A stretch of 64,000 nt of DNA. Origin: Chroococcidiopsis sp. CCMEE 29 (GTDB lineage: Bacteria; Cyanobacteriota; Cyanobacteriia; Cyanobacteriales; Chroococcidiopsidaceae). Each line of letters begins with the position of its first letter. Position 1 is the first letter of the stretch. Where the stretch lies: the NCBI RefSeq assembly GCF_023558375.1, contig NZ_CP083761.1, positions 2,350,001 to 2,414,000 on the forward strand. The letters run 5' to 3'. Under the pieces are notes generated by a model. That model did not search any database, had not been told where the DNA came from, and worked only from the letters and a program-made list of their open reading frames with translations. Below are positions 57,215 through 64,000 of this stretch, in pieces. Made by a program: the position numbers and the translations under genes.

Positions 57215-58585
57215 ATGCAAACTTCAGAAACTCCTTTAAACCATCTATCTAATTCAACTCCCGCTACACTAAAAAATTTGAGCGGCTTTGACGATCGTCA
57301 TCCTCCCGATCCAAAGCTGATTGATACTTGTGTTCACTGCGGGTTTTGTCTTTCTACTTGTCCCAGTTACCGGGTGATTGGTAAAGAAATGGATTCTCCG
57401 CGGGGTCGAATCTATCTGATGGACGCTATCAACGAAGGTGAGATTGCCCTAAACACTGCTACAGTGCAGCATTTTGATTCTTGCCTTGGGTGTCTTGCCT
57501 GTGTCACCACTTGTCCATCTGGTGTACAGTACGACAAGCTGATTGCTGCTACTCGTCCGCAAATTGAGCGGAATTACCCGCGGAGTTTGCCAGAAAAGCT
57601 GTATAGAAGACTCATTTTTTCTGTCTTTCCCTATCCCAATCGACTACGTTTGTTGTTAGTTCCCTTGCTGGTATATCAAGCATTAGGCTTGCAAAAACTA
57701 GTCCGCGCTACTGGGTTACTCAAGCGGTTCTCTCCTCGATTGGCAGCAATGGAATCAATTCTGCCAAAAATTTCACTCAAATCTTTCTGGGATAGTCTCC
57801 CAACTGTGATTCCAGCTCAAGGTGAGCAGCGCTACCGTGTAGGCATGATTTTAGGTTGCGTGCAACGGCTGTTTTTCTCACCCGTGAACGAAGCAACGGT
57901 GAGGGTTCTAACCGCAAATGGCTGTGAAGTAGTTATTCCTAAAACTCAAGGTTGTTGTGCAGCACTACCGCACCACCAGGGACAAGAGGAGCAAGCAAAA
58001 GCCTTAGCTAGACAGATGATTGATAGCTTTGAAAACAGTGGTGTGGATGTCATTATTATCAATGCAGCTGGCTGTGGTCATACATTGAAGGAATACGAGC
58101 AGCTGTTGCAAGATGACCCAGACTATCGGGAAAAGGCAAAGAAATTTGCTGCTAAGGTAAAAGATGTCCAAGAGTTTTTAGCAACAGCTGGGTTAACTAC
58201 GCCACTTTCACCGCTGGCTGATAAACCGCTAACTTTGGTGTATCAAGATGCCTGTCATTTACTGCACGGACAAAAAATTAGCGTGCAACCGCGTCAGTTA
58301 TTGCGACAACTACCAGGCGTGCAACTGCGGGAACCAATTGATGCAGCTTTGTGTTGTGGCAGTGCAGGTGTTTACAATATGCTGCAACCAGAAGTAGCCG
58401 ATGAATTAGGTCAGCAAAAAGTCCAAAATTTGCTGAATACGGGTGCTGATTTAATTTCGTCTGCTAATCCGGGTTGTACTTTGCAAATTACCCAGCATTT
58501 GCGGTTGCAAGGTAAAAAAATTTCCATCATGCATCCGATGGAGTTGTTAGATTATGCGATTCGCGGGGTGAAGCTCAAAACCTAG
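57215..58585 (+). CDS. glcF: Glycolate oxidase/dehydrogenase iron-sulfur subunit
   Basis: 456 residues. Two 4Fe-4S motifs near the N-terminus (CVHCGFCLSTCPSYR; CLGCLACVTTCPSG) and two CCG-type cysteine-rich domains (GCCAALPHHQGQEEQAKALA; ALCCGSAGVYNMLQPE) identify GlcF, the electron-transfer subunit of glycolate dehydrogenase (with GlcD/GlcE), the first step of photorespiratory glycolate removal. GlcD is not in this window. The ATG is 2 bp after the IS1 remnant and has no clear Shine-Dalgarno, so its native upstream region may have been replaced. Confidence 0.92.
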   Translation: MQTSETPLNHLSNSTPATLKNLSGFDDRHPPDPKLIDTCVHCGFCLSTCPSYRVIGKEMDSPRGRIYLMDAINEGEIALNTATVQHFDSCLGCLACVTTCPSGVQYDKLIAATRPQIERNYPRSLPEKLYRRLIFSVFPYPNRLRLLLVPLLVYQALGLQKLVRATGLLKRFSPRLAAMESILPKISLKSFWDSLPTVIPAQGEQRYRVGMILGCVQRLFFSPVNEATVRVLTANGCEVVIPKTQGCCAALPHHQGQEEQAKALARQMIDSFENSGVDVIIINAAGCGHTLKEYEQLLQDDPDYREKAKKFAAKVKDVQEFLATAGLTTPLSPLADKPLTLVYQDACHLLHGQKISVQPRQLLRQLPGVQLREPIDAALCCGSAGVYNMLQPEVADELGQQKVQNLLNTGADLISSANPGCTLQITQHLRLQGKKISIMHPMELLDYAIRGVKLKT

Positions 58586-58883
58586 AGAGATTTGGGGCAG
58601 AATTAGCTAAAGCTGTAATGGAACCGCACTTGGGTGAGCGATCGCGCTCTACGTTCGGCTGCCAATCAGCCAGATGAACCGCCCCACGAGCCAGGCTACA
58701 ATCGCGTAAGCCACAATAGCAACTAGAGAGTTTATGTCAAACACTTGCCTACCAAGTTCTGGGGTGCCGAAAAGATTGTCGAACGGTGCAACAAACGGAC
58801 TTGAAAGATTGTAGATGAACTGGGCAAATTCGTTATCTGGGTTAGCACCGAACAGGAGTAACAGCACTCGTAATATACTTCTC

Positions 58884-59477
58884 CTAAATAGGGCATGAAC
58901 AGTAGCCATACATAAAGGCTTTAGGAAAGTCAAAGGTTTGCAGATGAGTCAGCAAGTGAAACAGGAGCTTGACGGACCTAAATTTGTGGCATAGCCTAGC
59001 ATACTTGCGGATAAACTGTTTGGCTTGCAACCAGATGTCTTCGACAGGATTTTGTTGGGGGGCATTGGGAGCCAGTCGAATACAGGTGATCTGCCACTCG
59101 TCTTGGGGAAGGTCTGCATTCACCTGAGCCAGGAACTGCTGCACCTTACCTGAGCGATGGTAGCTGGCTCCATCCCAAATCAGGATCAACCGAGTGGATG
59201 CGCCATAGCAGGTCTGGAGATACTCCACAAATGCAATCGTATTGTCTTCATTGCCTGCACTGTACTCTTGCACAACGAAATTCTTGGTTAGATAATCCAG
59301 CGCTCCATAGTAGGTCTGCCGTTGCTTAGTTGATTTGACCTCGATATCCACCCGTTGATTGCGTCGGCTCCATCCATAGCCACAGATATCTCCCCACAGC
59401 AAATGGCATTCGTCCAGAAACATTACTCGCACTTGACCACTGGCAATCGCGGCCTGCCACTGCACCAGTAACTCCAT
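58884..59477 (-). CDS. IS630 transposase, catalytic (DDE) half
   Basis: 197 residues from ATG 59477, in frame upstream to the slippery site. DDE residues: Asp in MFLDECHLLWGD, Asp in LILIWDGASYHRSG and Glu in NAPQQNPVEDIWLQAKQF. Expressed as a fusion with the upstream HTH half through a frameshift at a run of eight A (complement of 59486-59493). It cuts and re-joins DNA at TA sites. The last residues read into the inverted repeat. Confidence 0.88.
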   Translation of the reverse strand: MELLVQWQAAIASGQVRVMFLDECHLLWGDICGYGWSRRNQRVDIEVKSTKQRQTYYGALDYLTKNFVVQEYSAGNEDNTIAFVEYLQTCYGASTRLILIWDGASYHRSGKVQQFLAQVNADLPQDEWQITCIRLAPNAPQQNPVEDIWLQAKQFIRKYARLCHKFRSVKLLFHLLTHLQTFDFPKAFMYGYCSCPI

Positions 59478-59938
59478 GATTTCAGTTTTTTTTCCTCCAC
59501 TTGCGTCTCATCTTTGTCCGGGTGGGCCGAGTGAGACTTCTTCCAACTGAATCCGGCTTGCTTGAGTAAAGCGTAGTAGCTCTGATAAGAGCGATAAACG
59601 ACCCCGTAGGCGTCCTCAATCTGCTGAACTACCTCTTCGAGCAGCCACGCGTCCTTTTGTGCCAACCACTGCAGAATCTCTTGCTTTTGCTGAGGGTTGA
59701 GATAGCCCTGCGTTCCCCAGTAGTTCAATTTGAGGCCTTCAACCCCATTCGCCTCGTACCGCTGACAACAAGTTGTGACAAACCCAAGCGAGACTTGCAG
59801 CACATCTCGGATTTCCCGATAGGTATGACCTCGCTGGCTCATCTGGACTGCCAGGGCACGTTTGAGTTCACGAGGGTTACGATTGCTTTGGATAAACTGT
59901 TCAAGGGTATCCATCAGGTCCTTAGCATCATCTCTCAA
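59423..59938 (-). CDS. IS630 transposase, DNA-binding (HTH) half
   Basis: 171 residues. Two HTH units: MSQRGHTYREIRDVLQVSLG with FVTTCCQRYEANG, and a Winged-helix_33-like second domain (LNPQQKQEILQWLAQKDAWL; VYRSYQSYYALLKQAGFSWK). The 3' part after the A8 run (KSWSYWCSGRPRLPVVKCE) is out of the transposase frame, as expected for programmed frameshifting in this family. Confidence 0.88.
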   Translation of the reverse strand: MRDDAKDLMDTLEQFIQSNRNPRELKRALAVQMSQRGHTYREIRDVLQVSLGFVTTCCQRYEANGVEGLKLNYWGTQGYLNPQQKQEILQWLAQKDAWLLEEVVQQIEDAYGVVYRSYQSYYALLKQAGFSWKKSHSAHPDKDETQVEEKKLKSWSYWCSGRPRLPVVKCE

Positions 59939-60224
59939 GGTTCCTGCTCATTCTAATGCCTGTTCAAAAACTATTTGAGATGGCTATAACAGTAGCAGCG
60001 CCAGCGCCCCAGTCAGGTAGTAAATCACCTGCACTATCCGGCTAATGGCAGCGTTCCGGTTGGCGGCGGCAACACGGCGCTCCTCTTCTTGGAGTCGAAG
60101 TTGCTCATCGCGTTGGTTGTGGTCATCGTACATTTTCCCCCTCCACTTCAACATTCGAATTTGCCTTCACTTGCTGAGTGAAGGCTAATACTGAGTTTTT
60201 GCCACACAACCTTTTATACTCCAA

Positions 60225-61592
60225 TTAAAGTGGAACTGGGATATTTGCCTTTTGACGTTGACCGGTTGCAACTAACCACTTACCACTAGAGGGTGCTAAG
60301 GTAAAGCCACGGCGTATAGGTTTGACTGAACTTTTATCAGCAAACGCTAGTTGCCACCTCAACAGCACCTTTGCCAAGACCAGTTTCATTTCAAACTGTG
60401 CTAATGCCATACCCAGACAGCGGCGGCCGCCTCCCCCAAACGGTAGGTATTCATAAGGGGAAAATTGCCGTTCTAAAAATCGCTCTGGCTTAAACTGATT
60501 AGATTCTGGATAAATATCCTCGCGCTTATGGGTTAAATAGATACAGGGAGCCAGAACCGCACCAGGAGCAAACTGGTAGCCCATAATCTCTATTGGTGAT
60601 TTGACAACTCGTCCGAAGGTAATAAAAAGAATCGGGTACATTCTTAGAGTTTCCTGACAGACAGCCGTGAGATAGGGTAGTCTGGCAATAGCGCTGGGAT
60701 TTGGGTTTTCACCGAGGCTGTCAAGTTCTTGCAGCAGCTTATCAAGTATCCCCGGTACGTGGTGAACAGAGTACAATGCCCAAGCCAAAGATGTTGCTGT
60801 GGTTTCGTGACCAGCTACCAGGAGTGACAGCAACTCATCATGTAACTCGGCATCTGTCATTGGCTGACCTTTTTCGTCACGGGCAGACATCATCAAGGTC
60901 AGGATATCTGTACGAGATGGGTCTGCGTTGTCTCGCCGTTCCTGAATCTCAGCGTAGAGGAGTTTGCTAATTTGCTGCTGGCGATGCATAAAGCGTCCCC
61001 ATGGACTCCACGGGCCTAAATCTTGTTGCAGTATGGGAAAGAAGAGTAAGCTGGCACCCAACGGAGAACCAGTCACATTTAGCATTGAACTCAGGAGTGG
61101 GATTAGGTGTTCGTAGCGCTGTCCCTCATGCAAGCCAAATACCGCTTGTAAGATTACTCTTAAGGTAATGTCTTCCATAACTGCACGGACTGAGAAGGGT
61201 TTGCCTACAACCCACTGGCTTGTTACTTGGTCGACGATATCGCAAATCAACTCTCCATAAGCCCGCATCCGTTCTCCATGAAAAGGAGGCGTTAAGAGCT
61301 GGCGTTCTCTGCGGTGGCGCTCGCCGTCCATCAACATTAAGGAATGCTCTCCGAGCAAAGGCTTGGCAATTCGGTTGGACGGTCCAGAGTCAAATTGCAT
61401 CGGCTCGGTAGTAAAAATCTCCTTAATTGCCTGTGGGTTGCTGAAGAGTACGTAGGGAGGCAAGTTACCCCACCGCGCCGTAAAGCATTCCCCATAGCGT
61501 TGGGCAGATGTTTCCAAATATTCCAATGGTCTAGCAATCCACTGGAGTAGTTGTAAAAATCGTGGAGTTCGTGGACCATCAGGTAGTTTCAT
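60225..61592 (-). CDS. Cytochrome P450, CYP110-like
   Basis: 455 residues, class I bacterial monooxygenase. I-helix oxygen-activation motif LVAGHETTATSLAWAL, K-helix ExxR in ETLRMYP, meander ERFLERQFSPYEYLPFGGG and haem-ligand Cys in FGGGGRRCLGMALAQFE. The N-terminus KLPDGPRTPRFLQLLQWIAR PLEYLE is typical of the CYP110 family of cyanobacteria, several of which oxidise fatty acids, alkanes or terpenes. No terpene synthase or redox partner is nearby. It follows a paralogous P450 by 43 bp on the same strand; the two are probably cotranscribed and arose by duplication. Confidence 0.92.
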   Translation of the reverse strand: MKLPDGPRTPRFLQLLQWIARPLEYLETSAQRYGECFTARWGNLPPYVLFSNPQAIKEIFTTEPMQFDSGPSNRIAKPLLGEHSLMLMDGERHRRERQLLTPPFHGERMRAYGELICDIVDQVTSQWVVGKPFSVRAVMEDITLRVILQAVFGLHEGQRYEHLIPLLSSMLNVTGSPLGASLLFFPILQQDLGPWSPWGRFMHRQQQISKLLYAEIQERRDNADPSRTDILTLMMSARDEKGQPMTDAELHDELLSLLVAGHETTATSLAWALYSVHHVPGILDKLLQELDSLGENPNPSAIARLPYLTAVCQETLRMYPILFITFGRVVKSPIEIMGYQFAPGAVLAPCIYLTHKREDIYPESNQFKPERFLERQFSPYEYLPFGGGGRRCLGMALAQFEMKLVLAKVLLRWQLAFADKSSVKPIRRGFTLAPSSGKWLVATGQRQKANIPVPL

Positions 61593-61635
61593 AAAAGCTT
61601 TTGAGGATCGTAACTGGAGGGGAGCGAGGGATAGT

Positions 61636-63027
61636 TCACACGTTGCTAGAGCTTAACTGGGGCTTTTGAGAACTCTCAGATCGTTGCCCATTTAGAACCA
61701 AACGCACACTAGAGGGAGCTGAAACCAAACCACGGCGTAAAGGTCGCACTGGACGGTTATCAGCTAGTGCCATTTCAAAGCGTGACAGAATCTTGGCGAG
61801 TACAATTTTCATTTCAAACTGAGCAAATGCCATACCAATACAGCGCCGACTACCAGCGCCAAAAGGCAAATATTCATAGGGAGAAAATTGCCGTTCTAGA
61901 AACCGTTCTGGCTTAAACTGTTTCGGCTCTGGGTATACATCTTCCCGCTGATGGGTGAGATATATAGAGCCAATCAAAACGGTTCCCGGATCTAGCTGGT
62001 AACCGATCAGCTCGCACGGTGATTTCACCACCCGTGGGAAAGTAAGCATCCCGATTGGGTAAATCCGCAGTGTTTCAGAGCAGACAGCATTGAGATAGGG
62101 TAATCGTAAAATAGCGCTCGCCTCTGGGTGATCTCCCAAGCAATCGAGTTCCTGTAGCAGTTTGTCACGCACCTTTGGCAACTTGTGAATCCAGTACAAT
62201 GCCCAAGTGATAGCAGTTGCCGTAGTTTCGTGACCTGCGAGCAAGAGTGTCATCAACTCATCACGTAACTCCACATCCGTCATCAGCTCATCCGCCTGAT
62301 CGCGAGCACACATTAGTAAGGCGAGGATGTCTGTGCGAGAGGAGTCGAGTTGGTCTCGGCGTTCCTGAATTTCAGCATAGAGAAGTTGGTCAATTTGCTG
62401 CTTTTGACGTATAAAGCGACCCCACGGACTCAATGGGCCTAGATCCTGTCGCAGGATCGGAAAATAAAGCATGCTAACACTCAAGGGAGAACTCGTCACA
62501 TTTAGCAGTGAATTGAGGAGTTCCTCCAACTGTTGGTAGCGCGGTCCTTCAGTTAAGCCAAACACAGCACGCAAGATCACCCGCAGGGAAATCGCTTGCA
62601 TAGAATCTCGGACTGCAAAGGGTTGACCGATCTTCCATTGACTAATTATTTGCTCGGTGATGTTGCTAATCAACTCTCCATAAGTCCGCATCCGTTCTCC
62701 ATGAAATGGGGGCATCAGTAGCTGGCGCTGACGCCGATGGCGATCGCCGCTCAGCGTGATCACAGAATGCTCTCCCAGAAAAGGCTGAAATAGTTGGTTT
62801 AAGCTTGTATCACCGGGAGCGTCAAATTCTTTTGAATCTGAACTTAAAATCTGCTGAAGCGCTTGAGGATTGCTAACGAAAACAACAGGGGCAAAATTCT
62901 TACTCAGTGGCACTGTGAATATGTCGCCATATTTACGGGCGCAGGCATCCATAAATGAAAATGGACGAGCAATCCAGTGGAGCATTTGCAGCAGTGGTAG
63001 CGTCTGCGGACCATTAGGTAGTGTCAT
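61636..63027 (-). CDS. Cytochrome P450, CYP110-like (paralogue)
   Basis: 463 residues with the same layout: LPNGPQTLPLLQMLHWIARP N-terminus, I-helix LLAGHETTATAITWAL, ExxR in ETLRIYP, haem loop FGAGSRRCIGMAFAQFE. It is clearly homologous to the downstream P450 along its whole length, with a slightly longer tail. Substrate unknown. First gene of the pair; it diverges from the antiporter gene with 174 bp between. Confidence 0.92.
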   Translation of the reverse strand: MTLPNGPQTLPLLQMLHWIARPFSFMDACARKYGDIFTVPLSKNFAPVVFVSNPQALQQILSSDSKEFDAPGDTSLNQLFQPFLGEHSVITLSGDRHRRQRQLLMPPFHGERMRTYGELISNITEQIISQWKIGQPFAVRDSMQAISLRVILRAVFGLTEGPRYQQLEELLNSLLNVTSSPLSVSMLYFPILRQDLGPLSPWGRFIRQKQQIDQLLYAEIQERRDQLDSSRTDILALLMCARDQADELMTDVELRDELMTLLLAGHETTATAITWALYWIHKLPKVRDKLLQELDCLGDHPEASAILRLPYLNAVCSETLRIYPIGMLTFPRVVKSPCELIGYQLDPGTVLIGSIYLTHQREDVYPEPKQFKPERFLERQFSPYEYLPFGAGSRRCIGMAFAQFEMKIVLAKILSRFEMALADNRPVRPLRRGLVSAPSSVRLVLNGQRSESSQKPQLSSSNV

Positions 63028-63201
63028 AAAGCCTTTATACAGAAAGTTTTTTATTATTTATCACGAACCTAAGCTAGCAAAGGTACAAGCGGAAGGTGTA
63101 GCGCCTTTAACAAATCTACCCAAAGGGGATTTAGAGCCAGCAGCAATCTCAGTAAACTCTCGAAACAGCCCCTTACTAAACTTCTTAAAAATGCGATCGC
63201 T

Positions 63202-64000
63202 ATGCATGTAGATATTTATATTCTTGACCTGCTGGTTATTGGTCTCCTCTTGCTCCTGGTCACTTTAGGGTCAGGCTGGATTGCGCGATGGCCGCTTTCC
63301 TATGCCCAAATTTACTTACTTGTTGGGATCATTCTGGGTCCTTATGGTTTCCATCTGATTCAATTGCGACCTAACGCAGAGTTTCTGGAGCGGCTAACGG
63401 AATTTGTTGTGATTGTCTCTGTGTTTAGCTGCGGGCTCAAAATGAATCGCCCCCTAACTTTGCGTGCTTGGAATTCAACGGCACGGCTGATTGGTTTCCT
63501 GATGCCGATCTCCATCTTTGCGATTGCGGCAGTAGGTCATTGGCTGTTAGGGCTAGGTTGGGGAGCCGCCATTTTGCTGGGAGCAATTTTAGCACCAACC
63601 GATCCAGTATTAGCCTCAGATGTCCAGCTGACTAATATCAAAGATAGGGATGAGTTGCGATTTGCCTTAACCTCTGAAGGCGGGTTGAACGATGCGCTGG
63701 CCTTTCCGTTTGTCTATTTTGGGCTCCACTTGCTAGAGGATAGCAACTGGCAAAACTGGTTTAAACAATGGGTTGCTGTTGACTTAATCTGGGCGATCGC
63801 TGCTGGAATCGTCATGGGAATTCTAGTACCTAAGGCAATTGTTTGGATTGACCAGTACCTTCAGAAATTCCGTGCTATGGATGAGCTTTTGGAGGATTTC
63901 GTTGCCCTCAGTACTATTTTGCTGACCTATTCTTTAACAGAAGTTGTGAACGGTTATGGATTTATCGCCGTTTTTGTCGCCGGGATTGTGGTACAGCGTA
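63202..64000 (+). CDS. Na+/H+ antiporter (CPA1/NhaP-type), 3'-truncated by the window edge
   Basis: The open frame from ATG 63202 reads MHVDIYILDLLVIGLLLLLV, then SYAQIYLLVGIILGPYGFHL and later LGAILAPTDPVLASDVQLTN and EGGLNDALAFPFVYFG. These match the Na_H_Exchanger domain: the conserved PTDPV, then the ND motif (GGLNDALAF) that carries the ion-binding Asp. About 266 codons are in view; the C-terminus lies beyond 64000. Role: cytoplasmic pH and sodium balance. Confidence 0.88.
   Translation, partial: MHVDIYILDLLVIGLLLLLVTLGSGWIARWPLSYAQIYLLVGIILGPYGFHLIQLRPNAEFLERLTEFVVIVSVFSCGLKMNRPLTLRAWNSTARLIGFLMPISIFAIAAVGHWLLGLGWGAAILLGAILAPTDPVLASDVQLTNIKDRDELRFALTSEGGLNDALAFPFVYFGLHLLEDSNWQNWFKQWVAVDLIWAIAAGIVMGILVPKAIVWIDQYLQKFRAMDELLEDFVALSTILLTYSLTEVVNGYGFIAVFVAGIVVQR

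Larger units (their letters stand above)
58876..59986 (-). mobile_element. Complete IS630-family insertion sequence
   Basis: 1,111 bp, flanked by a TA duplication (58874-58875 and 59987-59988). Terminal imperfect inverted repeats of 27 bp share TA, then CAAATAG/TAAATAG and TGAACAG at matching positions. It encodes a transposase in two overlapping frames (59938-59423 and 59477-58884). TA target use and element size are typical of IS630. Confidence 0.9.
58649..60133 (-). pseudogene. YggT-family membrane protein gene split by an IS630 element
   Basis: The start half (60133 to 59987) has a GGAGGGGG ribosome site and reads MYDDHNQRDEQLRLQEEERR, then ISRIVQVIYYLTGALALLLL. The end half (58875 to 58649) reads LRVLLLLFGANPDNEFAQFI and ends WLIGSRT. 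Removing 58876-59986 and one copy of the TA duplication joins them in perfect frame as ALALLLLLRVLLLL, giving an intact roughly 122-residue YggT protein. Members help osmotic shock or membrane protein assembly; the role is uncertain. As it stands the gene is interrupted. Confidence 0.88.

Noticed and set aside
58649-58933. Stand-alone 94-residue YggT protein
   Set aside because: Its first 20 codons are IS630 terminal sequence; the true start is 1.1 kb away beyond the element.

Overview
This window is chromosomal DNA from a cyanobacterium. It carries psaA/psaB and psaD of photosystem I, petL of the cytochrome b6f complex, ndhB of the NDH-1 complex, CYP110-like P450s and a plant-like cobalamin gene fusion. 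GCGATCGC (HIP1-type) octamers and short tandem repeats built on GGGGTTA, GCAGGGGAA and TTTTGGA are scattered throughout. The repeat load and the many gene fossils suggest a large-genome lineage (Chroococcidiopsis- or Nostocales-like), but the sequence alone does not fix the genus. No rRNA, tRNA or CRISPR array was recognised.

Layout. 1-8.9 kb holds housekeeping and small genes: a 5'-truncated dNTPase, a GNAT protein, dxr, a Nif11-type leader peptide, purK, an FkbM methyltransferase, a pentapeptide-repeat protein, a PF04020 membrane protein and a CbiG-CobJ fusion. 8.9-15.3 kb is the photosynthetic block on the minus strand: psaA-psaB as an operon ending in a strong terminator, then ndhB with its own terminator. 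15.8-25.7 kb holds a proline-rich lipoprotein, an Hsp70-like ATPase, uvsE, a non-coding stretch with an orphan terminator, a deaminase, glycerate kinase, a HAMP histidine kinase and an SLC13 permease. 26-36 kb holds a porin fossil, a DUF421 protein, aroB, petL, a B12-binding radical SAM enzyme, an AT-rich DUF2142 membrane protein, an epimerase, a four-helix-bundle protein, hemE, an LD-carboxypeptidase and an SDR protein. 36-54 kb holds clpB, gloA, eno, argC, ribBA, a broken LysR/ketol-acid reductoisomerase pair, trpE, psaD, a DICT-GAF histidine kinase, a GT4 glycosyltransferase and a glycogen-debranching-type glucosidase.

54.3-60.1 kb is an accessory scrapyard. It contains an IS982 remnant fused to a truncated AAC(3)-I-type acetyltransferase gene, an attC-like integron recombination site directly behind an intact GNAT gene, a LysR fragment, an unknown fragment with an internal stop, an IS1 remnant ending 2 bp before glcF, and a complete IS630-type element that cleanly splits a yggT gene. 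The attC-like site with its two acetyltransferase genes looks like the relic of a gene-cassette array. The last 4 kb hold two tandem CYP110-like P450s and the start of a Na+/H+ antiporter that runs off the window.

A second theme is repeat invasion of genes. Palindromic elements occur as a three-copy tandem array upstream of clpB and as single copies elsewhere. Other palindromes and short repeats sit in frame inside the CbiG-CobJ fusion, the LD-carboxypeptidase and ndhB, where they are translated as extra peptide. Heptamer arrays supply the stop codons of hemE and the neighbouring four-helix-bundle gene.
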